Below, in pieces: positions 55,104 to 63,586 of a stretch of 64,000 nt of DNA. Origin of the DNA: DASRDZ01 sp035569495 (GTDB lineage Bacteria > Chloroflexota > Dormibacteria > Aeolococcales > Aeolococcaceae); NCBI GenBank assembly GCA_035569495.1, contig DATMMX010000044.1, positions 1-64,000 on the forward strand, read 5' to 3'. The translations under genes and the position numbers were made by a program. Each line of letters starts with the position of its first letter. Position 1 is the first letter of the stretch. The notes under the pieces were generated by a model. It ran no database searches and was not told where the DNA came from. It worked only from the letters and a program-made list of their open reading frames with translations.

Positions 55104-55583
55104 ATGCCTGAAGTCTCGATCGACATCGACGCCGCCCCCGAGGCGGTCTACGCCCTGGTCGCCGACCTGCCCGCCATGGGTCGCTGGAGCCCGGAGTGCT
55201 ACCGCTGCGACTGGCTGGGCGGGGCCACCGCGGCCGCGCCCGGGGTGCGCTTCATCGGCCGCAACCGCATCGGCGCGCGGCGCTGGAGCACCCGGGGCAC
55301 GGTGGTCGTCGCCGACCCGGGCCGGGAGCTGACCTTCGACGTGGAGTCGGTGGGGCTGCCGGTGTCGCGCTGGTCCTACCGCATCACGCCGCGGACGGGT
55401 GGCGGGGTGACCCTCACCGAGTCCACCGAGGACCGGCGCGGCGCGGTGATCCGCGCCCTCGGCGCGCTGCTGCTGATGGGAACCCCCGGCGCCGACCGGA
55501 CCCGCCGCAACGAGGACACCATGGCGGTGACCGTGCAGCGCCTCAAGGAGGAGGCGGAAAAGCCCGTCACCGCCGGTTTCTGA
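55104..55583 (+). CDS. SRPBCC (START/polyketide-cyclase-like) family protein
   Basis: 159 residues with the Bet v1-like helix-grip pattern: VSIDIDAAPEAVYALVADLPAMGRWSPECYRCDWLGG at the N-terminus, GxxFxGRN(R)xGxRRWSTRG, and a final helix DRTRRNEDTMAVTVQRLKEEAEK. Such proteins bind hydrophobic ligands or act as cyclases/dehydratases; ligand unknown. ATG 55104 is supported by GGGAGGGAG about 9 nt upstream; an in-frame start at 55053 would add 17 residues outside the fold. Confidence 0.87.
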   Translation: MPEVSIDIDAAPEAVYALVADLPAMGRWSPECYRCDWLGGATAAAPGVRFIGRNRIGARRWSTRGTVVVADPGRELTFDVESVGLPVSRWSYRITPRTGGGVTLTESTEDRRGAVIRALGALLLMGTPGADRTRRNEDTMAVTVQRLKEEAEKPVTAGF

Positions 55584-55651
55584 CGGGTATGGCGCGATCT
55601 CGGCTGTAACGATCCGGTGGCGGGCGCTGCCCGTGTAAAGAATCGTGAATA

Positions 55652-55671
55652 CTGAAATCTTGCGGTTTCAG
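55652..55671. promoter_or_regulatory. AT-rich inverted repeat before the HD-GYP gene
   Basis: CTGAAA/TTTCAG arms around 8 nt, in a short AT-rich island (55636-55670) just upstream of the response regulator gene. An operator or promoter region is likely; no clear -35/-10 pair could be placed. Confidence 0.35.
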
Positions 55672-55700
55672 CTCACCGGGAAGGGGCGGCGGAGGACTCC

Positions 55701-56726
55701 ATGGCCAGGATCCTGGTGGTCGAGGACGACCCGGTCACCTGCAAGTTCATGCGTCTCACCCTGGAGACCGAGGGCTACCAGGTGGACACGGCGTACGACG
55801 GCGGTGACGCGGCCACCCGGCTGACCCGCGCCCAGCCGCCCTACGACGTGGTGGTCACCGACAACCGGCTGCCCACCATGTCCGGCCTGGAGCTGGTCGC
55901 CCTGGCCCGGCGTGTCGACCCCAACCTGCCCTGCATCATGGCCACCGGCACCGCCGAGCTCGACGTGGCCATCGCCGCCATGGAGGCGGGCGCGGTCAAC
56001 TACATCGTCAAGCCGTTCCGCGGCGACACCCTGCGCATCGTGGTGATGCGCGCCCTGGAGCGGCGCACCGTGTCCGAGGACGCGCTGCGGCTGCGCCTGG
56101 TGGTGCCCCTGCTGGAGCAGTTCACCATGACCCTGGCCGACATGGTCGAGGCGCGCGACGTTGAGACCCAGGCCCACTGCCGGCGACTTGTGGCCATGTC
56201 TGACCGGATCGCCGACCGCCTGGAGCTGTCCCTCGACGAGCGCCACGCGGTGCGGCTGGGCGCCTGCCTGCACGACGTCGGCAAGATCGCCATCCCCGAC
56301 GCGGTGCTGCGCAAGGCGGGGCCGCTTCTGCCCGAGGAGTGGGAGGTCGTCCGCGGCCATCCCGAGGTCGGCGCGCGATTGCTCGAAGGCGTTGAGCAGT
56401 GGCGCTCGGCGCAGGTGGTCGTCCGCCATCACCACGAGCGCTTCGACGGCAACGGCTATCCCGCCGGATTGCGTGGCCGCGACATCCCCCTGGGGGCGCG
56501 CATCGTCGCCGTCGCCGACGCCGTCGACGTGATGGTCACCGGGCGCAGCTACTCGCCGGCGCGCAGCCTCGACGCCACCATCGACGAGCTGCTCGCCCAC
56601 CGCGGCACCCAGTTCGACCCCGACGTGGTCGACGCCTTCGTCGGCATGGCCGGGATCGACGCGCTGATGGGCCGCGCCCTGGTCGGCGTGGGCACGGTCT
56701 CGCTGCTCGGTGAGACGGTGCGCTGA
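55701..56726 (+). CDS. Response regulator with HD-GYP output (c-di-GMP phosphodiesterase)
   Basis: 341 residues. Receiver domain (1-120): acidic pair in VVEDD, phospho-acceptor Asp in VVVTDNRLPTMSG, Thr in ATGTAE and Lys in YIVKPFR. HD-GYP domain (about 135-340): H...HD as HCRRLVAM...LGACLHDVGKIAIPDAVL (H191-D192), HP in RGHPEVGARLL, HHHERFDGNGYPAGLRG with the GYP at 252-254, and ARIVAVADAVDVM. All metal-ligand positions appear present, so it should hydrolyse c-di-GMP to GMP. No kinase gene is adjacent. GGAGG lies about 7 nt before the ATG. Confidence 0.95.
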   Translation: MARILVVEDDPVTCKFMRLTLETEGYQVDTAYDGGDAATRLTRAQPPYDVVVTDNRLPTMSGLELVALARRVDPNLPCIMATGTAELDVAIAAMEAGAVNYIVKPFRGDTLRIVVMRALERRTVSEDALRLRLVVPLLEQFTMTLADMVEARDVETQAHCRRLVAMSDRIADRLELSLDERHAVRLGACLHDVGKIAIPDAVLRKAGPLLPEEWEVVRGHPEVGARLLEGVEQWRSAQVVVRHHHERFDGNGYPAGLRGRDIPLGARIVAVADAVDVMVTGRSYSPARSLDATIDELLAHRGTQFDPDVVDAFVGMAGIDALMGRALVGVGTVSLLGETVR

Positions 56727-56742
56727 GCGACCGTCCGGGCCG

Positions 56743-56892
56743 CTAGCGGATCGGCAGGTTGGGGCGCCGCGCGGACTTGCCGGCGCCGCGCCGGAACACG
56801 CACAGCCACATCCAGGCAGGGACGGCCCACAGCTTCTGGCGGAGGCGGTCGAAGGTGCGGTGGCGCACCTTGCTGGTCACGCTGCTGGACAT
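56743..56892 (-). CDS. Small basic hypothetical protein
   Basis: A 49-residue open frame (ATG 56892, TAG 56743-56745) on the minus strand, fitting the gap between the HD-GYP and hydrolase genes. The product is very basic, with the aromatic core LWAVPAWMWLCVF (about 21-33), compatible with a short membrane-interacting segment. There is no ribosome-binding site and no -10 box at the usual distance, so expression is uncertain. Confidence 0.3.
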   Translation of the reverse strand: MSSSVTSKVRHRTFDRLRQKLWAVPAWMWLCVFRRGAGKSARRPNLPIR

Positions 56893-56989
56893 GTGGGGGC
56901 AGCGTGTGGCCTGCGCGTGGGTGCGTGGCGCGCCGCGGGATACTCGTGCCCGCAGCGTTGCTCGCGCGTGACAGGGCGTCCCCAGCCGC

Positions 56990-56995
56990 TACGAT
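56990..56995 (+). promoter_or_regulatory. -10 box (TACGAT) of the alpha/beta hydrolase gene
   Basis: TACGAT ends 7 nt before ATG 57003. It favours that start over ATG 56994, which overlaps the box. Confidence 0.45.
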
Positions 56996-57002
56996 GCGGC
57001 GC

Positions 57003-57926
57003 ATGCGCAGCCGCACGCTCGACGTGGGGGGACCGGTGCACGTCGCCGACTTCGGCGGACGCGGCACACCCATGGTGCTGGTGCACGGCCTGGGCGGCTC
57101 GCACGCCAACTGGCTGGCCGCCGGCGACCTGCTCGCCCGCCACCACCGCGTGGTCGCGCCCGACCTCTGCGGCTTTGGACTGACCCGTCCGGAGGGGCGT
57201 TCGTCCAGCGTCGAGGCCAACACCGAGCTCCTCGCCGGGGTCATCGAGCAGGTGGGACGGCCGGTGGTGCTGGTGGGCAACTCGATGGGCGGGCTGATCT
57301 CGATGATGGTGGCGTCGCGGCGGCCGCAGCTCGTCGAGGGGCTGGTGCTGGTGGGCGCGGCGCTGCCGCGGCCGCTGGGCATGGTGCCCAATCTCGCCGT
57401 GACCGCGGCGTTCGTGACCTACGCGTTCCCCGGGCTCGGCGAGATGTACGTGCGCAACCGGGCGCAGCGGCTGGGGCCGGAGGGATTGGTGCGGGAGACG
57501 CTCAAGCTCTGCACCGTTGATCCGTCGCGGGTGCCCCGTGATGTGTACGACGCGCACGTGGCGCTGGCGCGGACGCGGCAGGAGTTTCCCTGGGCGATGG
57601 AGGCGTACCTGGAGGCGGCGCGGTCGCTGCTGCGCATGCTGGTGCAGCGGCGGCGCGTGGTGGCGATGATGCGCGCCGTCACCGCGCCGACCATGCTGCT
57701 GCACGGCGCGCAGGACCGGCTGGTGCCGGTGGGTGCGGCGCGGCTGGCGGCGCAGCTCTGTCCGTCGTGGCGGTTGGAGATCTTCGAGGACGTCGGCCAC
57801 ACTCCTCAGTTGGAAGTCGCCGACCGCTTTGTCGACACCGTCGAGGACTTCTGCTCGGGCGGCGTCAGCGGACGCGCCCTTGTCAGGCCTCGGCCGGCAC
57901 CAGCTGCGCTTTCAACTCCAGCTTGA
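57003..57926 (+). CDS. Alpha/beta-hydrolase (esterase/lipase-like)
   Basis: 307 residues. Oxyanion segment VLVHGLGGSHANWLAAG, DLCGFGLTRP, the nucleophile elbow GNSMGG with Ser, cap region (about 125-230), Asp in LLHGAQDRLVP and His in DVGHTPQLE: complete triad. A Pro/Ala tail overlaps the opposite acyl-CoA ligase gene by 44 bp. Substrate could be a lipid ester; it lies next to lipid genes. The start at 57003 is supported by the -10 box spacing. Confidence 0.9.
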   Translation: MRSRTLDVGGPVHVADFGGRGTPMVLVHGLGGSHANWLAAGDLLARHHRVVAPDLCGFGLTRPEGRSSSVEANTELLAGVIEQVGRPVVLVGNSMGGLISMMVASRRPQLVEGLVLVGAALPRPLGMVPNLAVTAAFVTYAFPGLGEMYVRNRAQRLGPEGLVRETLKLCTVDPSRVPRDVYDAHVALARTRQEFPWAMEAYLEAARSLLRMLVQRRRVVAMMRAVTAPTMLLHGAQDRLVPVGAARLAAQLCPSWRLEIFEDVGHTPQLEVADRFVDTVEDFCSGGVSGRALVRPRPAPAALSTPA

Positions 57927-59430
57927 GGATCTTCCCCGTGGGCCCCTTGGGAAGCGTCTCCAGCAACCAGATGCGGCGCGGGTACTTGTAGGCGGCGACG
58001 CGCTCCTTGACGAAGGCGATCAGCGCGCCCTCATCGGCGGACTGCCCGGGACGCAGCGCGACCGCGGCGACGACCTCCTCACCCATGGTCGCATCGGGAA
58101 TCCCGAACACCGCGGCCTCCAGCACCGCGGGGTGCGCGTAGAGCACCTCCTCGACCTCGCGCGGATACACGTTGAATCCGCCACGGATGACCATCTCCTT
58201 CTTGCGGTCGACGATGAAGTAGTAGCCGTCGGCGTCGCGGTGGCCGATGTCGCCCGTGTGCAACCAGCCGTCGGCGTCGATGGTCTCCGCGGTGGCCTCG
58301 GGACGGTTGTGGTAGCCCTTCATCACGTTGTGGCCGCGGATGCAGATCTCACCGTTCTCGCCGTCGCCCAGCGCACGACCCTCGTCGTCGATCGCCTTCA
58401 GCTCGACGCCCCAGATGGGCAGCCCGATCGAGCCCACCTTGCGCGGCCGGTCGGGACGGTTGAAGGTCGCCGAGGGCGAGGATTCGGAGAGCCCGTAGCC
58501 TTCGAGGATGGGCGCCCCGAACTTGGCCTCGAACTCGTGCAGCACCTGCTCGGGCAGCGCCGCGCCCCCGCTGATGGCCATGCGGATCGAGGAGATGTCC
58601 CACTCGCCCTCGTCGTACGCCTTGAGGAAGGCGATGTACATGGTGGGCACGCCGGCGAACACGGTGATGCGGTCGCGCTGGATCATCTGCAACGCCTTGA
58701 CGGGCTCGAACCGCGGCAGCAGCGACAGGGTGCCGCCCGCGTACACGGCCGTGTTCATCACGTTGCTGGCGCCGAAGGCGTGGAAGAAGGGCAGCGTCCC
58801 CAGGGTCACGTCGGCGTCGTCGATGCCCGCGATGCGCGCGCCCACGATGCAGTTCATCAAGAGGTTGTAGTGGGTGAGCTGCGCGCCCTTGGGCTTGCCG
58901 GTGGTGCCCGAGGTGTAGAGGATCACCGCGGTGTCCTCGGGCGCGGTGGGGGCGATGTCGCCCGAGGGCGTGACACCCGCCACCAGCGCCATGAAGTCCT
59001 CGCAGCCTTCCGGCGCCGGCGTGTTGGGGACAGCAGCGACAGAAACTCGCAGCCCCACGTCAGGCACCGCGGCCGCGCCGCGCACCGCCTCGCCGGCGAA
59101 GCCGTCCCAGAAGAAGAAGGCGCGCGCCCCCGAGTCCTGCAGGTAGTAGGTGACCTCGGGCGCCTTGAGCAGCACGTTCATCGGCACCGCCACGCAGCCG
59201 GCGCGGAGGATGCCGTAGTAGACGACGGGGAACTGCGGCACGTTGGGCAGCATCAGGCCCACCGGGGTGCCCGGTGCGATGCCCCTGTCGCGCAGCGCCT
59301 GGGCGACGCGGTCGGCCGCTTGGTCGACCATGCGGTAGGGGAGCCGGTGCTCGTCGAGGATGACGGCCACCTTGTCGGGGTGGGCCAGGGTGCTCTCGCG
59401 CAGCATGGTGCTGAGGTTGAAGGTGGCCAT
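57883..59430 (-). CDS. Long-chain fatty-acid-CoA ligase
   Basis: 515 residues. AMP-binding motifs YTSGTTGKPKGAQLTHYNL, MAISGGAALP, GYGLSESSPSATFN, GEICIRGHNVMKGYHNRPE, HTGDIGHRDADGYYFIVDRKKEMVIRGGFNVYP and the C-terminal PKGPTGKILK with the catalytic Lys. It activates fatty acids for the neighbouring wax-ester synthase or for beta-oxidation. Its ATG is 20 bp from the divergent patatin gene and shares an overlapping -10 region. Confidence 0.95.
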   Translation of the reverse strand: MATFNLSTMLRESTLAHPDKVAVILDEHRLPYRMVDQAADRVAQALRDRGIAPGTPVGLMLPNVPQFPVVYYGILRAGCVAVPMNVLLKAPEVTYYLQDSGARAFFFWDGFAGEAVRGAAAVPDVGLRVSVAAVPNTPAPEGCEDFMALVAGVTPSGDIAPTAPEDTAVILYTSGTTGKPKGAQLTHYNLLMNCIVGARIAGIDDADVTLGTLPFFHAFGASNVMNTAVYAGGTLSLLPRFEPVKALQMIQRDRITVFAGVPTMYIAFLKAYDEGEWDISSIRMAISGGAALPEQVLHEFEAKFGAPILEGYGLSESSPSATFNRPDRPRKVGSIGLPIWGVELKAIDDEGRALGDGENGEICIRGHNVMKGYHNRPEATAETIDADGWLHTGDIGHRDADGYYFIVDRKKEMVIRGGFNVYPREVEEVLYAHPAVLEAAVFGIPDATMGEEVVAAVALRPGQSADEGALIAFVKERVAAYKYPRRIWLLETLPKGPTGKILKLELKAQLVPAEA

Positions 59431-59438
59431 GGGGGCAA

Positions 59439-59445
59439 TACTGTA
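59439..59445. promoter_or_regulatory. Shared back-to-back -10 boxes (TACTGT / TACAGT)
   Basis: TACTGT (59439-59444, plus) and TACAGT (59445-59440, minus) overlap by five bases in a 20-bp intergenic gap. Distances to the start codons are 6 nt (patatin, 59451) and 9 nt (ligase, 59430), so both transcripts would be leaderless and RNA polymerase could not occupy both at once. Confidence 0.5.
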
Positions 59446-59450
59446 GCCAC

Positions 59451-60428
59451 ATGAGTCGCATCGGTCTCGTGCTCGGCGCCGGGGGCATCGCCGGGCACGC
59501 CTTTCACGCCGCCGTCCTCGACGCGCTCGCCGCCGAGACGCGCTGGGACCCCAACGACGCCGAGGTCGTGGTCGGCACCTCCGCGGGCTCCGGCATCGCC
59601 GCGCTCCTCCGCGGGGGCATGTCGCCGGCCGACATGGCCCGGCGCGCCGCGGGCGAGCCGCTCTCCCAGGCCGGCGCGCGCCTGGGGCGCAAACCGGTGG
59701 GCGAGCGCGCGGCGGCCGGGAACGTCCCGCGCGGCGCCAGCTTCGCGCCCAGCGCGCCTGGCCGCCTCCTCCACGCCGCGCTGCGACCCTGGGACGCGCG
59801 CATCGGCACCCTGGTCTCCGCCGTGCTGCCCGAGGGACGCGTGCCCACCGAGCGCATCGTCGCCGGCCTGCGCCGCATCTACCCGGACGGAACGTGGCCC
59901 GAGCGCAGCCTCTGGCTCTGCGCCGTGCGCCTCCACGACGGCCGCCGCGTCGTCTTCGGCCGCGACCCCGGCGCCGTCGACGGCGACTGCGGGGTGGCCG
60001 ACGCCGTGGCCGCGTCCTGCGCGATCCCCGGCTTCTTCACCCCTGTCCGCATCGACGGGGTTCGCTACGTCGACGGCGGCGCCTGGTCGCCGAGCAACGC
60101 CGACGTGGTCGCCGGGCTCGACCTCGACCTGGTCGTCGTGGTCTCGCCGATGTCGGCGCAGCGGGCCATTCCCGCGGTGTCGCTCGACGGCGCCCTGCGC
60201 GGCGCCTGCCGTCTCCAGCTCACCCAGGAGGTGGTGCGCATCCGCCGCCGGGGTACGCCGGTGGTGGTCATCGAGCCCGGCCACGAGGAGCTGGAGGCGA
60301 TGGGATCGTCGACCCAGGCGATGGACCCGGAGCGCGGCCCTCGCATCGTGCACGTGGTGCGTGAGACGATGCGCCGGCGCCTGCGCGACCCGGGGTTGCG
60401 CGAGCGGCTCGCGGCACTGCACGGATAA
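59451..60428 (+). CDS. Patatin-like phospholipase
   Basis: 325 residues. Oxyanion Gly-rich segment GLVLGAGGIAGHAFHAAVL at the start, nucleophile Ser44 in GTSAGS (G-x-S-x-G) and catalytic Asp208 in YVDGGAWSPSNADV: full Ser-Asp dyad of patatins. It lacks a signal peptide, so is cytoplasmic or membrane-associated. It precedes the wax-ester synthase by 19 bp (same strand). Lipid turnover is the likely role. Confidence 0.93.
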   Translation: MSRIGLVLGAGGIAGHAFHAAVLDALAAETRWDPNDAEVVVGTSAGSGIAALLRGGMSPADMARRAAGEPLSQAGARLGRKPVGERAAAGNVPRGASFAPSAPGRLLHAALRPWDARIGTLVSAVLPEGRVPTERIVAGLRRIYPDGTWPERSLWLCAVRLHDGRRVVFGRDPGAVDGDCGVADAVAASCAIPGFFTPVRIDGVRYVDGGAWSPSNADVVAGLDLDLVVVVSPMSAQRAIPAVSLDGALRGACRLQLTQEVVRIRRRGTPVVVIEPGHEELEAMGSSTQAMDPERGPRIVHVVRETMRRRLRDPGLRERLAALHG

Positions 60429-60447
60429 CGGAAGGAGGTCCCCACAC

Positions 60448-61947
60448 ATGGACCGAATGAGCCCACTGGACGCCTCGTTCCTCCACATCGAGGGCGAGAA
60501 CAACCACATGCACATCGGGTCGGTGGCCATCTTCGACGGGCCGCCGCCGGAGTACGACGACATCCTGACCATGGTTCGCGGCAAGCTGCCGCTGGTGCCG
60601 CGCTACCGCCAGAAGGTGCGCCAGGTGCCCTTCGACCTGGGCCGCCCGGTGTGGGTCGACGACGCGCACTTCCACCTCGAATACCACGTCCGCCACACCG
60701 CGCTGCCCCATCCCGGCGGCGCCGAGCAGCTGCGCAACCTCGTCGGCCGGGTGATGGGCCAGCAGCTCGACCGCAGCCGTCCGCTCTGGCAGATGTGGGT
60801 GGTCGAGGGCCTCGAGGAGGGCCGCTGGGCGATCGTCTCGCAGGCCCACCACTGCCTGGTCGACGGCGTCAGCGGCACCGACCTGCTCGCCGTGATCCTC
60901 GACCTGGAGCCCACGCCCTCGCCCCCGGTGCCCGACAACTGGAAGCCGCAGCCCGAGCCCGGCGACCTCCGCCTGCTCGGCGACGCGGCTGTGGACTATC
61001 TGGTCACTCCGCTGGAGCAGATGCGCGGCCTGCGCCGCATGGTGCGCACCCCGCGCGAGAGCCTGCTGCGCGCCGGCGAGGCGATCCGCGGCATGCGCTC
61101 GGTGCTGGGCATCGCCTCGACCAGCGGACTGGCCACGCTGAACGGACGCATCGGTCCGCACCGCCGCTACGACTGGGCGCGCGGCTCGCTGACCGACGTC
61201 AAGGCCATCCGCACCGCGCTCGGCGGCACCGTCAACGACGTGGTGCTGGCGGCGATCACCCGCGGCTTCCGCGACCTGCTCATCTCCCGCGGCGGCCAGG
61301 TCGAGGGCTGCGTGGTGCGCACCATGGTGCCGGTCTCGGTGCGCCTGCCCGGCGAGCGGGGGACGTACAACAACCGCGTCTCGGCGATGTTCGCCGAGCT
61401 GCCCGTCGGCCTGGAGGACCCCGGCGAGCGGCTCGACGCCATCCGCGTCCAGATGGAGGGGCTCAAGGAGTCGAAGCAGGCGGTGGCGGGCGAGGTGCTC
61501 ACCTCGCTGTCGGGCTTCGCGCCGCCGATGCTGCTCTCGTTGGGGATGCGCGCCGCGGTGCGCCTGCCGCAGAGCAACGTGCACACCGTGACCACCAACG
61601 TGCCCGGCCCGCAGTTCCCGCTCTACGCGGCGGGGAGGCAGATGCGCGAGGCGTATCCGTACGTGCCCATCGCCAACAACGTGCGCATCGGCATCGCCGT
61701 CTTCTCCTACCTGGGCACGCTGAACTTCGGCGTCACCGGCGACTACGACACCACGCCCGACCTCGACGTGCTCACCCGCGGCATCGAGGCGGGGGTGCAG
61801 GAGCTGCTCGACTTCGCGGGGGTGCCTAGGTCGGCGGGCAAGGTGAGCAACGGGCACAACGGCCACGGCCACGCGACGGTGGTCAGGACCCGCGAGGTGG
61901 CCAAGCCGGTGCGCAGTCGGGCCACCGCCCGACGCGGCGAACGCTAG
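60448..61947 (+). CDS. Wax ester synthase / diacylglycerol acyltransferase (WS/DGAT)
   Basis: 499 residues. It condenses acyl-CoA with a fatty alcohol or diacylglycerol to make storage lipid. The active-site motif HHCLVDG (HHxxxDG) is at 134-140. The family's start MDRMSPLDASFLHIE, the middle NDVVLAAITRGFR and the C-terminal TNVPGP segments are all present. ATG set by GGAAGGAGGT 8-9 nt upstream. It follows the patatin gene in what is likely an operon; the ligase divergent to them would supply acyl-CoA. The C-terminal 45 residues are a basic, disordered extension. Confidence 0.96.
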   Translation: MDRMSPLDASFLHIEGENNHMHIGSVAIFDGPPPEYDDILTMVRGKLPLVPRYRQKVRQVPFDLGRPVWVDDAHFHLEYHVRHTALPHPGGAEQLRNLVGRVMGQQLDRSRPLWQMWVVEGLEEGRWAIVSQAHHCLVDGVSGTDLLAVILDLEPTPSPPVPDNWKPQPEPGDLRLLGDAAVDYLVTPLEQMRGLRRMVRTPRESLLRAGEAIRGMRSVLGIASTSGLATLNGRIGPHRRYDWARGSLTDVKAIRTALGGTVNDVVLAAITRGFRDLLISRGGQVEGCVVRTMVPVSVRLPGERGTYNNRVSAMFAELPVGLEDPGERLDAIRVQMEGLKESKQAVAGEVLTSLSGFAPPMLLSLGMRAAVRLPQSNVHTVTTNVPGPQFPLYAAGRQMREAYPYVPIANNVRIGIAVFSYLGTLNFGVTGDYDTTPDLDVLTRGIEAGVQELLDFAGVPRSAGKVSNGHNGHGHATVVRTREVAKPVRSRATARRGER

Positions 61948-61998
61948 GCCTCTCCCGTCTCCCGCAAGGAAGCGGCGGCGGGCGTCGTTGACCTGGAC

Positions 61999-62223
61999 AT
62001 GCACGCCGAGGAGCGCCTCACCGCCCTGGTCACCGAAGCCCGCTGGCGCACCGCGGCGTCGCTGCTGGTGCTGCCGCTGCTGCTGCTCGGCATGGTCACC
62101 GTGGCGGTGCTCGCCTTCGGCGCCCTGGAGATGGGACTGGCCACCGCGCAGCGCCGTCCGCTGCAGGCGCTCCGGCCGGTCGCGCGCCGCGCCGCCTCAG
62201 CCAGGGGCGCGCAGGCGTCCTGA
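61999..62223 (+). CDS. Small single-pass membrane protein
   Basis: 74 residues with one strong membrane helix (about 20-45, LLVLPLLLLGMVTVAVLAFGAL) and Arg-rich tail. Its 3' end overlaps the opposite MFS gene by 27 bp. No family recognised. No ribosome-binding site seen; accepted because the hydrophobic segment is well formed and the gene occupies the gap after the wax-ester synthase. Confidence 0.45.
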   Translation: MHAEERLTALVTEARWRTAASLLVLPLLLLGMVTVAVLAFGALEMGLATAQRRPLQALRPVARRAASARGAQAS

Positions 62224-63555
62224 CGCGGCCGCGCAGGCGACGCCCCCGGCCAGCGCCAGGGCGAACACCGCGCTGAGCCCCCAGGCCAGCGGCCGCCCCG
62301 CGTCGTGTGACACCGCGATCGCCGCGCCCGCCAGGCCGGTGCCGAGGATGATGCCCATCCGCCCGCTGACGAAGCGCGCCGCCATGGCGCTGGTCTCGTC
62401 GCCGCGATCCGCGTAGTCCATCGAGGCCAGCATGATGGTGGGGAAGGCGACGCCCACGCCCGCGCCGGCCACCGTCCAGCCGATGTAGCCGAGCAGCAGC
62501 GGCGCGCCCGCGAGCAGCGCCGCCATGCACGCCGTGCCGGCGACGAAGACCGCCGACCCGGCGAAGGTCAGCAGCGCCGGTGACCAGCGGGTGATCGCCC
62601 GCGACTGCCACCAGCTCCCCGCCGCCCAGCTGATCGAGACAAGGGTGACCGCAACTCCCGCCTCGGCGACGGACACGCCGCGCACGCCGGTGAGCAGCAG
62701 GGTGACGAAGCTGTCGGCGGTGAAGAAGGCGAGGTAGAGGAGCAGGTTGAGGGTCACCGCCGACGGCGCCCCCGCGGCGGCGCGCAGCCAGCCACGGGGC
62801 ATCAGCCGCTGCAGCGCGGGAAACGCGGCCAGCACCGCGGCCGCCGCCAGCGGGATCGACCACCAGCGCGGGTTCGACGCCGCGAACAGCCCCAGCCCGG
62901 ACGCGGCGGCGAGCACCACCGGCCACCGGGGGCTGACCCGGGCCTGTCCCGCCTCGCCGCCGATGCCCGCCATCCCCGGCACGGTGAGCAGGCCGGCGAG
63001 CAGCAGCAGGGGCAGCACCACCACGAACACCCAGCGCCAACCCACAGTTGTGGCCAGGATCGCCCCGATCGAGGGGGCGATCAGGCCGCTCACCACCCAG
63101 GTGAAGGTGAGCACGGCGAGCATGCGCGGTCGCGCCGGGCTGGGGTACGCCTTGGCGATGACGCCGTAGGCGATGGTGTAGACGGCGCCGCCACCGTAGC
63201 CCTGCACCACCCGGGCGAGCGCCAGCAGCGGCATCGACGGCGCCAGCACGCAGAGCACCGTGCCCAGGGCGAACACCAGCAGGTTGCGGACGAACGGTTT
63301 GGTAGGTCCCTCCCTGTCCGCGGCGCGTCCGGCGAGCGGGATCGACACCAGGCCGCTGACCATGTAGCCGCTGAACACGGTGCCGTAGAACTCCACGCCG
63401 CCGAGGTCGCTGAGCACCTTGGGCATCGCCGACACCACCACCAGCGCCTGCATTCCGGCGACGAACTCGGTGAGCGCCAGGCCCGCGGTGAGCCGGGCCC
63501 GCCCCGAGCCCATCACCTCGCGCCACGACGGCACGGAGACGCTCGGGGCGGCCAT
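62197..63555 (-). CDS. MFS transporter
   Basis: 452 residues with about 14 hydrophobic segments. Motif A between TM2 and TM3: GRAADREGPTKPF. A Gly-rich motif C-like stretch (VVSGLIAPSIGAILATTVGWRWVFVVV) places it in the drug:H+ antiporter group (DHA2-like). GATAAT lies 7 nt before ATG 63555 (63563-63568). Substrate unknown. Confidence 0.9.
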   Translation of the reverse strand: MAAPSVSVPSWREVMGSGRARLTAGLALTEFVAGMQALVVVSAMPKVLSDLGGVEFYGTVFSGYMVSGLVSIPLAGRAADREGPTKPFVRNLLVFALGTVLCVLAPSMPLLALARVVQGYGGGAVYTIAYGVIAKAYPSPARPRMLAVLTFTWVVSGLIAPSIGAILATTVGWRWVFVVVLPLLLLAGLLTVPGMAGIGGEAGQARVSPRWPVVLAAASGLGLFAASNPRWWSIPLAAAAVLAAFPALQRLMPRGWLRAAAGAPSAVTLNLLLYLAFFTADSFVTLLLTGVRGVSVAEAGVAVTLVSISWAAGSWWQSRAITRWSPALLTFAGSAVFVAGTACMAALLAGAPLLLGYIGWTVAGAGVGVAFPTIMLASMDYADRGDETSAMAARFVSGRMGIILGTGLAGAAIAVSHDAGRPLAWGLSAVFALALAGGVACAAASGRLRAPG

Positions 63556-63562
63556 GCCGGCG

Positions 63563-63568
63563 ATTATC
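63563..63568 (-). promoter_or_regulatory. -10 box (GATAAT) of the MFS gene
   Basis: Minus-strand GATAAT, 7 nt to the ATG at 63555; predicts a leaderless mRNA. Confidence 0.4.
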
Positions 63569-63586
63569 CAGTCTGAGCCCTCTCTC

